From NCBI GenBank assembly GCA_021792935.1, contig JAJYTS010000006.1, positions 1 to 41,312 of the forward strand: a DNA stretch of 41,312 bases, in the 5' to 3' direction. Made by a program: the position numbers and the translations under genes. The notes under the pieces were generated by a model. That model was not told the origin of the DNA and did not search any database. It saw nothing but the letters and a program-made list of their open reading frames with translations. Shown in pieces: positions 34,774 through 41,312 of the stretch; within the stretch, counting starts at the first letter, position 1; each line of letters begins with the position of its first letter. Source of the DNA: Bacillota bacterium (GTDB taxonomy: Bacteria; Bacillota; Sulfobacillia; Sulfobacillales; Sulfobacillaceae).

Positions 34774-34800
34774 TGTCACAGAACGTGATCTCGCCTCGTC
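34774..34800 (+). promoter_or_regulatory. Predicted ECF41 sigma-dependent promoter
   Basis: TGTCACA (34774-34780) and CGTC (34797-34800) are separated by exactly 16 bases. This is the -35/-10 consensus I know for ECF41 sigma factors, TGTCACA-N16-CGTC. It lies 33 bases before the ATG of an operon whose second gene encodes an ECF41-type sigma factor, so it is probably autoregulated. Confidence 0.8.
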
Positions 34801-34833
34801 ATGTGGGCAGCAAATTAAATGGGGAGGATTGTC

Positions 34834-36018
34834 ATGGACCTGAAGACATGCGTCATTATTGGAGGAGGATACGCAGGCATCCAAACTATCCATGCCCTGC
34901 AAAAGTTACATGGGAAAAACCGGGGTATGCCTAAACTCCGTATTGTCCTAATTGATAAAAATCCATATCACTTGAGGAAAGTGCTGCTCTTTAAACCGGC
35001 TGCTAGAGCTTCTGATATCAAAATTCCGTTCGCGCAGATGTTTTCCGATCAAGTTACGTTGGTGCAGGGTGTGGTGACTGCCATTAATGCGGAGAGCAAG
35101 TGCCTGCGGTACGAAGATGTGGAGGGATGCCCGCAACTGTTGAATTACGACGTCCTGGTGGTGTCAATTGGCAGTATCTTGCAGACGCCTCCCCCGCTTC
35201 AGGGCGGTGTCGCGTTAAGCGACCCCAGCGCGGCAGAGATGATTAGAGAGCGCTGGCAGGAAAATCTGCGCATGGCTGGAGAGGAACCTAATCGTGCCAA
35301 GCGCGAGCAGCTCATGACCATCGCGGTGGTGGGAGCGGGCATCAGCGGGACTGAAACATCCGCGGAACTGGCCTACAGCATGCGGAAAGAAGCGAATAAT
35401 CTGAAGCTTAATCCATCGGATGTGCGGGTGTATCTTGTGAACGCTCACGAGCGACTCTTTATGGCAGGACCCGAGGTTGTTGGCCGAAGGCTTGAAAAGG
35501 AACTGAGCCGGGCGGGGGTTACCGTTCTTCACGGGTGCAAGGCGTTGTATGAGAATAATGGATTGTTAACGTTGACCGGTCACTCTCCCATTCCGGCAGG
35601 GTTATGTGTGTGGACGATTGGCCTCTTGCCGGGTCCGAAGACCCAAGACCTCGGTTTGCCCCTTATGGCTGAAGGCAAAGTCATGGTGGATGCCAGTTAC
35701 CGAGTGCAAGGGGATCAGGACATTTATAGTATTGGTGATTGCGCCAATATCGTGGATCCGCGAACGGGTCGACGGGATACCATGACCTGTAAAGAAGCTT
35801 CCGGCCAAGCAATACGGCTTGCGCGAGTCATCATCGCCGACTTGGCCCATCGACCGGCTCCATCGCACAAATCTTACATGGATATTTATTGTTTTAGCCT
35901 GGGGCCCAAAAGAGGGATGGTATGGCTTCGCTGGTGGGGACTCGATATGATTATGACCGGAAGGATTGGACTAAAATTTCGCCAATACACATGGGACAAT
36001 GCCAGTTTGATAAAGTAG
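34834..36018 (+). CDS. NAD(P)/FAD-dependent oxidoreductase, type-II NADH dehydrogenase-like
   Basis: The 394-residue flavoprotein has an FAD-binding Rossmann motif at its start (VIIGGGYAGIQTIHAL), a second dinucleotide site for NAD(P)H (VVGAGISGTETSAELAY, near 165) and the FAD-ribityl motif YSIGDCANIVDP near 300. The C-terminus lacks a long amphipathic anchor seen in many respiratory enzymes. Proteins of this fold pass electrons from NADH to quinone or to sulfide/other acceptors. ATG 34834 has GGAGG 8 bases upstream. The sigma factor gene starts 5 bases after its stop, so the pair is one operon under an ECF41 promoter. Its redox partner is unknown. Confidence 0.88.
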   Translation: MDLKTCVIIGGGYAGIQTIHALQKLHGKNRGMPKLRIVLIDKNPYHLRKVLLFKPAARASDIKIPFAQMFSDQVTLVQGVVTAINAESKCLRYEDVEGCPQLLNYDVLVVSIGSILQTPPPLQGGVALSDPSAAEMIRERWQENLRMAGEEPNRAKREQLMTIAVVGAGISGTETSAELAYSMRKEANNLKLNPSDVRVYLVNAHERLFMAGPEVVGRRLEKELSRAGVTVLHGCKALYENNGLLTLTGHSPIPAGLCVWTIGLLPGPKTQDLGLPLMAEGKVMVDASYRVQGDQDIYSIGDCANIVDPRTGRRDTMTCKEASGQAIRLARVIIADLAHRPAPSHKSYMDIYCFSLGPKRGMVWLRWWGLDMIMTGRIGLKFRQYTWDNASLIK

Positions 36019-36023
36019 GAAAT

Positions 36024-36908
36024 ATGGAACAACAGCCGCATGAAATGAGGGAACTCTACGAGCGGTATAAGCCGCTCTTGTTTACCCTGGCCTATCAAAT
36101 AACGGGATCTGCGGTCGATGCCGAGGACGCGGTTCAGGACGTGTTCGTGAAACTGCACGATTTAGATGGCAGCCACATTGGTTCGCCCAAGGCCTACTTG
36201 TGTAAAATGGTCACCAATCGTGCCTTAGATCTCATCAAGTCCGCTCGTAAGCGAAGAGAACTCTATTTTGGAACTTGGCTTCCCGAACCCCTTTTGACAC
36301 CATCATTAGACCTATCCGAAGCCGTTGCCCGCGAGGAACTGCTCTCTTACGCTGTCCTTGTTCTTTTGGAGCGGTTGTCTCCATCGGAGCGGGTGGTATT
36401 CGTGCTGCGTGAAGCGCTGGGCATGGACTATCCGACTATCGCCAAGATCACGGATAAAGGCGAGCCCAATTGCCGCAAGCTCTTTAGTCGCGCTAAATTA
36501 AAATTGGAGAAACAGGGGAGGGAACTAGATCACGGGGTGCTGGTGGGGGAGGAATGGGTGCGCCGGTTTATTGAGGTGCTAATGAAAGATGACATGGAGG
36601 CACTACTTCCTTTGCTGGCTGGAGATGTAACAGCCCTGTCAGACGGTGGTGGGAAAGTGCCGACCGCCGTGAATCCTATTGAACAGCCGCGTAATGTGGC
36701 CCGTTACTTGCTGGGGCTGATGCGCAAAATTTCTTCATCCCAAAATCGGTGGCGTTTACGACTTTTGCCCCTGAACGGGCACGTGGGTATCGCTGTTTGG
36801 GAGCTCGACACCATTGATAGTGTGGTTCTCATGGATGTCGCCAATGACGTGATAAAAAACTTGTACATTGTCCGCAATCCAGAGAAGCTGCGGCATCTTA
36901 AGGGATAG
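36024..36908 (+). CDS. ECF sigma factor, ECF41 (SigJ) type with fused C-terminal regulatory domain
   Basis: The 294-residue protein has a sigma-2 region (LYERYKPLLFTLAYQITGSAVDAEDAVQDVFVKL), sigma-4 (PSERVVFVLREALGMDYPTIAKITDKGEPNCRKLFSRAKLKL) and a SnoaL-like C-terminal extension (about 175-290) that carries the DGGGK motif at 207-211, the mark of group ECF41, where this domain tunes activity and no anti-sigma gene is needed. ATG 36024 overlaps the preceding gene's frame only; its weak Shine-Dalgarno (AGGAAAT) lies at the stop of the oxidoreductase. Known ECF41 factors control few targets, often their own neighbour, consistent with the matching promoter 1.25 kb upstream. Confidence 0.9.
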   Translation: MEQQPHEMRELYERYKPLLFTLAYQITGSAVDAEDAVQDVFVKLHDLDGSHIGSPKAYLCKMVTNRALDLIKSARKRRELYFGTWLPEPLLTPSLDLSEAVAREELLSYAVLVLLERLSPSERVVFVLREALGMDYPTIAKITDKGEPNCRKLFSRAKLKLEKQGRELDHGVLVGEEWVRRFIEVLMKDDMEALLPLLAGDVTALSDGGGKVPTAVNPIEQPRNVARYLLGLMRKISSSQNRWRLRLLPLNGHVGIAVWELDTIDSVVLMDVANDVIKNLYIVRNPEKLRHLKG

Positions 36909-36983
36909 TTGCGGATGTCGGTCAAAATGGTGGCTGGATTTGTAGAATTCATTGGACAGAACAGGTGAAAGGGGACCGCTGGT

Positions 36984-37784
36984 ATGGGGCAGCTAGAGCT
37001 GGGTGCCTTGGGACAGGTGCGGTTTGATACCACGGGTCAAGGGACCGCCGTTATTTTTTTGCATTCGGGACTCACTGACGGTCGACAATGGGATGGTCAA
37101 GTCGCGGCGTTATCTTCGCGATATTTGTGCGTGAGGGCGGATATGCCGGGCTTTGGTGGCAGTTCCGACCCTGGCGAGTTGTTTGACCCCACGCAGGTGG
37201 TTTTCTCTCTCATGGATCATCTAGGAATAGAACGGGCGCATATAGTGGGGTCGTCGATGGGAGGTTCTACCGCCCTCCACGCGGCGGTGCAGAACCCTAA
37301 GCGGGTCGCATCACTCTTTTTGGCGGGAACCGGGATGTTTGGCTACACTTTTGCCGCGCCTGAGCCACCTCCTATATATCACCAGTATGAACAGGCATAC
37401 CAGGCGCGTGATGTGTTCAATGCCGTGCGCTGCGGGGAAGTTATCTGGCTTTGGGGCATTAGTGGCTCAGAGGCCTGCGTTTCTACTCCGGTAAAGCAAC
37501 ACTTTGAGCAAATGAATCGGGAGTACTATGTCAATCATTTTTGGCAGGGTCCCAAATATCTGCCAATTAATGACGCCCTCCAGATTGGGGATCTCGCCAT
37601 GCCGGTGATGATGGTGATAGGCGATAAGGACACCCCCTATTGCCTGTCGTTAGCCGAGCATTTACGTGCACGCATTCCCCATAATGTGTTGCGCTTTATA
37701 CCGGGCGCCGCGCATTTTCCCAACCTCACTCATCCCTGCATTTTTAACGCCTGGCTTTTGCAATGGCTGGCCGAACACGATTAG
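36984..37784 (+). CDS. Alpha/beta-fold hydrolase
   Basis: The 266-residue protein shows the catalytic triad set of the fold: the nucleophile elbow GSSMGGS (Ser 91), the acid in VIGDKDTPY and the histidine in PGAAHFPNL, plus the oxyanion-region FLHSGLTDGRQWDGQ. This suits an esterase, lactonase or C-C bond hydrolase. The ATG has GGTGAAAGGGG upstream. It follows the sigma factor by 75 bases on the same strand and may be in its regulon. It meets the MFS gene at its end with a 4-base overlap. Substrate unknown. Confidence 0.87.
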   Translation: MGQLELGALGQVRFDTTGQGTAVIFLHSGLTDGRQWDGQVAALSSRYLCVRADMPGFGGSSDPGELFDPTQVVFSLMDHLGIERAHIVGSSMGGSTALHAAVQNPKRVASLFLAGTGMFGYTFAAPEPPPIYHQYEQAYQARDVFNAVRCGEVIWLWGISGSEACVSTPVKQHFEQMNREYYVNHFWQGPKYLPINDALQIGDLAMPVMMVIGDKDTPYCLSLAEHLRARIPHNVLRFIPGAAHFPNLTHPCIFNAWLLQWLAEHD

Positions 37785-39028
37785 GAACGGGTCTTAGGCT
37801 GTATATCAGGTGCGGCGCGAACGACCCAGACGAGATTAAGCCCCATGAGAGCGGCCGTAACCAAGAACATGGCGGGAATCCCGAAGCGCGCAGAGACTAG
37901 ACCCCCGGTTAGCGGTCCTAGGAAACTGCCAATAAAGGTGGCGCTGGAGGTGATTCCATAAATTTGGCCGCGTCGTTCAGCAGGGGTTAGGCGGCCGACC
38001 AAGGCGTTTGCCGTGGGGAGAATGCCGCCCATAAACATCCCCATGATAAATCGGGCCGCGATGAAGGCATAAATATTATGTAGCAGTGCTTGCGGAATGT
38101 TGAGGAGGGCGGCTCCCAACAACGATATGGATAACACCCGCTTATACCCCAACACGTCGCTGCGTTTTCCTAAAAAGGGCGATGCGATTAAGTCGCCCAA
38201 GCCTGTAACCGAAAAGGCAAACCCCGCGATCAAAGCCAAGTATTGCGAATGCGGCAATAAGTTTCGCACGAACACGGTTACCACCGGCTGAACGGCGCGG
38301 CTGGAAAACTGCGCCAGCAGAAGCACCACAAACATGGGACCCAGTCCCGCGTATTGGCGGATATTGCGCCATGACGACACTAACGAGCGCGACGGTCGGC
38401 TCGTCCCTGACACCGTCCCCCGTACTTCTTTGACGGTTACCAATACCAGGATGACCCCCACCGCGGAGACGCCGCTGGTCCAGAAGAACACGGCCCGGTA
38501 ATTGCCTACCGCGTTGGCCAGCAGGCCTCCAAGAAGGGGGCCAATAAGGCCGCCCAGCAATTGTCCCGTGCTTAGCCAGCCAAGCGCGTAACCCAGGCGT
38601 TGTTCAGAAACTTGGGTAGCCACCAGGGCGATGGCAGCGGCGGAAAAGCCGCTAAAAGCGCCCATAGCCACGCGCAAGGCCAGGAGTTGCCAGACATTAT
38701 GGGAGAGTCCCATCAATCCCGTGAACAGGGAAATGGCAATACTTGACCGCAACACCATGGCTTTACGGCCATATTTATCGGCTAGATTTCCCCAAATCGG
38801 CGAACTGAAAGCGGCAATCAAAAAGTTGGAGGAACTAAGGACTCCCGCCCAGACTTCGACGCGGGCAATTGGCTGAATATGCAATTGAATGAGGTATAGG
38901 GGGAGAAAGGGAGCCATTACCGTCAGGGCGGACGAGATAATAAACTGAACCGCCACCATGGGCCAGAGAACATGGCCCAGGGATGGTGACTTTGGCGCGG
39001 CGCCGGAAGAGGTCTCTTTCTTATCCAT
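37781..39028 (-). CDS. MFS exporter, multidrug type
   Basis: The protein of about 415 residues has 12 membrane helices. Loop 2-3 reads PIWGNLADKYGRKAMVLRSS, a full MFS motif A, and helix 5 has LLGGLIGPLLGGLLA (motif C-like), as in drug:H+ antiporters such as the Bmr/NorA-like group. ATG 39028 (after AAGGCGGG) is preferred to the GTG at 39034. Its end overlaps the convergent hydrolase gene by 4 bases. It resembles the exporter at 32651-33913 in family only. Function beyond efflux is unknown. Confidence 0.85.
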   Translation of the reverse strand: MDKKETSSGAAPKSPSLGHVLWPMVAVQFIISSALTVMAPFLPLYLIQLHIQPIARVEVWAGVLSSSNFLIAAFSSPIWGNLADKYGRKAMVLRSSIAISLFTGLMGLSHNVWQLLALRVAMGAFSGFSAAAIALVATQVSEQRLGYALGWLSTGQLLGGLIGPLLGGLLANAVGNYRAVFFWTSGVSAVGVILVLVTVKEVRGTVSGTSRPSRSLVSSWRNIRQYAGLGPMFVVLLLAQFSSRAVQPVVTVFVRNLLPHSQYLALIAGFAFSVTGLGDLIASPFLGKRSDVLGYKRVLSISLLGAALLNIPQALLHNIYAFIAARFIMGMFMGGILPTANALVGRLTPAERRGQIYGITSSATFIGSFLGPLTGGLVSARFGIPAMFLVTAALMGLNLVWVVRAAPDIQPKTRS

Positions 39029-39287
39029 ATGCACCCGCCTTAGTCAGACGTGTCGCTAGAGCCGTGATATTTTTTGCCGGGATAATTTGCGCATAATCTA
39101 GCCAGGCAAAAACACCGCGGAATTGTGCCGGGGGGTTAAAAACATTAACGCCGGGCTGACTCAAATAAATCCGGAAATATGGTTGAGCGATCAAGGTAAA
39201 AAACATCACCATGACGCCCGTAGATAATGGCCAGCGAATGGCGATCGCACCGCCCGAGGCCCAAAGTAGGGTTGATCCGCATAGCAC
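39021..39287 (-). CDS. Possible small membrane protein upstream of the MFS exporter
   Basis: An 88-codon frame overlaps the MFS start by 8-14 bases. Its middle is hydrophobic (ASGGAIAIRWPLSTGVMVMFFTLIA), and the rest (QPYFRIYLSQPGVNVFNPPAQFRGVFAWLDYAQIIPAKNI) is protein-like, with Tyr/Trp and Pro in plausible places. No good ribosome binding site and no known family. It may be a remnant of a longer gene that was fused or truncated; treat as tentative. Confidence 0.3.
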   Translation of the reverse strand: MLCGSTLLWASGGAIAIRWPLSTGVMVMFFTLIAQPYFRIYLSQPGVNVFNPPAQFRGVFAWLDYAQIIPAKNITALATRLTKAGAYG

Positions 39288-39728
39288 GTCATTCGCGAGA
39301 TCTGAATTTTTGTTTTCGAATCACGCCGTCGTTGTCCGGTTGGTTGAGCGGCGAAGGTGGAAAAGATATTTTTCCCGCGTGTGGCAAGAAGGCATAACGG
39401 GACCGAAACCGCTTGCGAGCTCAAATCGGTGGTGAGGTCGCGTCCGCAGATGCCCCTATTCAAACACTCCGTTTTTGCCGCTTCTCGCGATGCCCAACGG
39501 CACCATTCTATGCCGCTGCCACGGTAAACTATCATTTTGCCGCTCCGTCCGCTACTTTGCTTAAGTAACTTAATCATAGAGGAGTGTGGTAGGGGTGTCT
39601 ATAGGCTTTGTCCTATGGTCCCTTCGCATATGCGCGGGTCTGAGTGAGCTTGTCTATAGGCTGGCAAACAGCTAATGTCATTTCAATAACGAATGAATTC
39701 TGGGTAGTCGTAGATAAGGAGAGGGATT
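39288..39728. other. Noncoding stretch between MFS exporter region and SRPBCC gene
   Basis: About 440 bases. The minus frame 39206-39577 is long but without start signals or motifs. The right part (39640-39728) becomes AT-rich and should carry the promoter of the AHSA1-type gene. No terminator or repeat stood out. Confidence 0.4.
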
Positions 39729-40166
39729 GTGGACAATCGAACCGGCATGGTAATTGAGAGACCTGCGCAAGACATTTTTGATGCCATTGTCAACCCGTCC
39801 AAAATTGGAGCCTTTTGGTTTTCATCAAGCTCGCAACCATGGCAAACAGGGCGAATCATTACTCTGGTCTATGAGGAATATGACGCACGGGGAGAAATTC
39901 TTGTGCTTGACATGATTGAAGGACAAAAAATCTGTTTTGGCTGGGGCAAGGACGGTCAAGGAAATGAGGTCACCATCACCTTAGTGCCGGTAGGCAGGGC
40001 AAGTACCCGGGTTGAGGTGGTGGAGCGGGGTTTTGAGGAAGGCCATGCCGACGTTTTGCGGGCGATGCTGGACAATAAGGAAGGGTGGGTTTACATGTTA
40101 AGTTGTCTAAAGGCCTATCTGGAGTTCGGCGTAACCGCTCTGCGGGGCGCGCTTGTAAAGGGTTAG
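39729..40166 (+). CDS. AHSA1/SRPBCC-family protein
   Basis: The 145-residue protein has the START-like AHSA1 pattern: I-E-R-P-A-x-x-I-F-D-A-I in the first strand/helix (VIERPAQDIFDAIVNP), the FW block (IGAFWFSSSSQPWQTG), an antiparallel sheet (YDARGEILVLDMIEGQKICFGWG) and a long C-terminal helix (GWVYMLSCLKAYLEFG). These proteins bind hydrophobic ligands or act on Hsp90-like partners; some accompany ArsR regulators, but none is adjacent here. GTG 39729 has AAGGAGAGGG upstream. Confidence 0.85.
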   Translation: MDNRTGMVIERPAQDIFDAIVNPSKIGAFWFSSSSQPWQTGRIITLVYEEYDARGEILVLDMIEGQKICFGWGKDGQGNEVTITLVPVGRASTRVEVVERGFEEGHADVLRAMLDNKEGWVYMLSCLKAYLEFGVTALRGALVKG

Positions 40167-40410
40167 AGACCCGAAGGGTACCGTGTGGGTTTGGAATGCG
40201 TCAAGACGAGTACAGCTGTCTCCCCAATGCCACTTGTCTGGTTTGCGTGCCGTTAAGGACTTGGAATGATTAACGCAGCTTGTTGGGATTGCCGCCGTGC
40301 CGGGAGTGGCGTTATCTTGATGGGCCGTTCCGTTTGTCGCTTCTTTGAAGGGAACGCCCATCCGCCGCTGGCGGGTCTATCAGCGTACGCTGCGCACGAA
40401 GGGATGCAAG

Positions 40411-41121
40411 ATGATGGCAACCACTAATGGTCCGGGTCTGAAAGAATTTGCCCCTGACATCGTGCTGGTGGACGGCCCCATGGTCCGTGACTTTGGCTTC
40501 CCGTTTACCACCCGCATGACGATTGTCCGGCTGAGCGACGGGGCTCTATGGATCGATTCGCCGGTTCCCGTGGCACCCGACACGTTGGCCCAGATCCAGG
40601 CATGGGGGCCGGTGCGCTACCTGGTTGCAGGCACTCCACGGCATGTGTGGCGTCTGCGCACCTGGCATCGGCAGTTTCCGGACGCGGAATTGTGGGTTTG
40701 CCGAAAACAGCCCGCCCGGTTCCGACACCTGCCTTGGACGGGTGTGCTCGGACCGAAGGCGGCCAACCCATGGGCGAGTGACCTCGATTACCATGTCTTT
40801 CAGGGAAGCGCGCTACTTGAGGAAGTCTGCTTCTTTCATGCCAAGTCGCGGACGCTCATCATGAATGACCTCATCCAGCACCATCAAAAGCAAGCCGGGA
40901 AACCCCTCCGTAATGCACTATTGACCTGGGCGGGCAGTTCCGGGGCACGGGGGGACGTTCCGCTCGATATTCGCTGGTCGTTTCGTGATCGGGCGCGAGC
41001 CCGGCAATCGTTGGCGCAACTCATGTCATGGGACTTCGAGCGCCTCGTTATCGCCCACGGTCCCTGTGTGGAGCAGGGTGCCAAAGATGTGGTGATGCAG
41101 GCTTTTCGTTGGCTGCGGTAG
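40411..41121 (+). CDS. DUF4336 domain protein (metallo-hydrolase-like)
   Basis: About 236 residues. The block VRYLVAGTPRHVWRLRTWHRQFPDAELWVCRKQPARFRHLPW matches DUF4336, a metallo-beta-lactamase-like fold in which the usual HxHxDH is replaced by the H-x-x-x-x-x-x-x-x-x pattern seen here (His in PRHVW and TWHRQF). The C-terminus keeps FHAKSRTLIMNDLIQHHQ and VIAHGPC, positions where MBL proteins have metal ligands. ATG 40411 (or 40414) follows AAGGGATG. Family function is unknown. It is monocistronic. Confidence 0.75.
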   Translation: MMATTNGPGLKEFAPDIVLVDGPMVRDFGFPFTTRMTIVRLSDGALWIDSPVPVAPDTLAQIQAWGPVRYLVAGTPRHVWRLRTWHRQFPDAELWVCRKQPARFRHLPWTGVLGPKAANPWASDLDYHVFQGSALLEEVCFFHAKSRTLIMNDLIQHHQKQAGKPLRNALLTWAGSSGARGDVPLDIRWSFRDRARARQSLAQLMSWDFERLVIAHGPCVEQGAKDVVMQAFRWLR

Positions 41122-41165
41122 TGCTTCTTTTTTGGTGAGAGGGGTTCGAACAGTTTCCTTAAATG

Positions 41166-41194
41166 TTGTTTACACTTATCTAATAATGTATAAT
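41166..41194 (+). promoter_or_regulatory. Promoter of the IS607-type recombinase gene
   Basis: A perfect -10 TATAAT (41189-41194) with a 17-base spacer to TTGTTT (41166-41171). The ATG follows the -10 box by only 6 bases, so transcription would begin at or next to the start codon and the mRNA may be leaderless. No ribosome binding site is present before the ATG. Confidence 0.6.
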
Positions 41195-41200
41195 CTGGAT

Positions 41201-41312
41201 ATGGCACGAAAATTGGTGAGTATACACGACGCGGCACAATTTCTGGGCGTCACTCCGACGACGCTGCGTCGATGGGAGCGAGAAGGGCGACTCTTGCCGG
41301 ATGAACGGACAC
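41201..41312 (+). CDS. IS607-type serine recombinase/MerR-like protein, N-terminal part (cut by window end)
   Basis: The 37 visible residues (MARKLVSIHDAAQFLGVTPTTLRRWEREGRLLPDERT) form a MerR-type helix-turn-helix, in which the TLRRWEREG block is typical of the N-terminal DNA-binding domain of IS607-family transposases (TnpA) and of related MerR-type regulators. In IS607 a resolvase domain would follow, with a TnpB gene downstream. The gene runs past the window, so this cannot be confirmed here. An AT-rich promoter sits directly before it. Confidence 0.6.
   Translation, partial: MARKLVSIHDAAQFLGVTPTTLRRWEREGRLLPDERT

Noticed and set aside
41138-41150. GGTTCGAAC, resembling a tRNA T-arm
   Set aside because: No acceptor, anticodon or D-arm sequence surrounds it, so no tRNA can be folded here.

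Overview
The window reads as a chromosomal segment of a moderately high-GC Firmicute. Ribosome binding sites are strong (AGGAGG type), GTG and TTG starts are frequent, and two gene sets are characteristic of Bacillus relatives: a YhbD regulator followed by two bactofilins, and an overlapping sdpR-sdpI pair. An acidophile of the Sulfobacillus type would fit, but that is an inference from style and gene content. No rRNA or tRNA genes and no CRISPR array were found.

Layout. 1-3.4 kb is a mobile-DNA flank: the 3' end of an IS66 transposase with its right terminal repeat, a PIN toxin/antitoxin pair (minus strand), and a full-length orphan TnsD/TniQ transposition target selector without TnsA, B, C or E. 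4.0-10.25 kb is one plus-strand catabolic operon: an IclR regulator, E1-alpha, E1-beta and E2 of a 2-oxoacid or acetoin dehydrogenase complex, an MFS carrier and a short-chain dehydrogenase. No E3 gene is present. 10.25-13.2 kb is a decayed accessory stretch: an IS3-type transposase remnant, a DUF805 membrane protein, a possible immunity protein and a broken Rhs polymorphic-toxin tip. 13.2-16.4 kb (minus strand) has sdpI/sdpR, with a clear promoter, and an acyl-CoA synthetase.

16.7-19.7 kb (plus strand) has a methyltransferase, a decayed ORF, and the yhbD-bacE-bacF cytoskeletal operon. 20.0-22.8 kb (minus strand) is the three-gene proton-translocating transhydrogenase pntAA-pntAB-pntB. 23.7-31.3 kb (minus strand) is an eight-gene operon read from an IclR regulator through a class III CoA-transferase and an HMG-CoA-lyase-type enzyme into a complete branched-chain-type ABC importer (livH, M, G, F, K), closed by tandem terminators. 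Together these look like uptake, CoA activation and C-C cleavage of a branched hydroxy-dicarboxylic acid; 3-hydroxy-3-methylglutarate is the leading guess. A divergent metallo-beta-lactamase-fold hydrolase shares the upstream region.

32.6-41.3 kb holds two MFS exporters, a small membrane protein, a type-II NADH-dehydrogenase-like flavoprotein co-transcribed with an ECF41-type sigma factor from a promoter that matches the ECF41 consensus exactly, an alpha/beta hydrolase, an AHSA1/SRPBCC protein, a DUF4336 protein and, cut by the window end, the start of an IS607-type recombinase gene.
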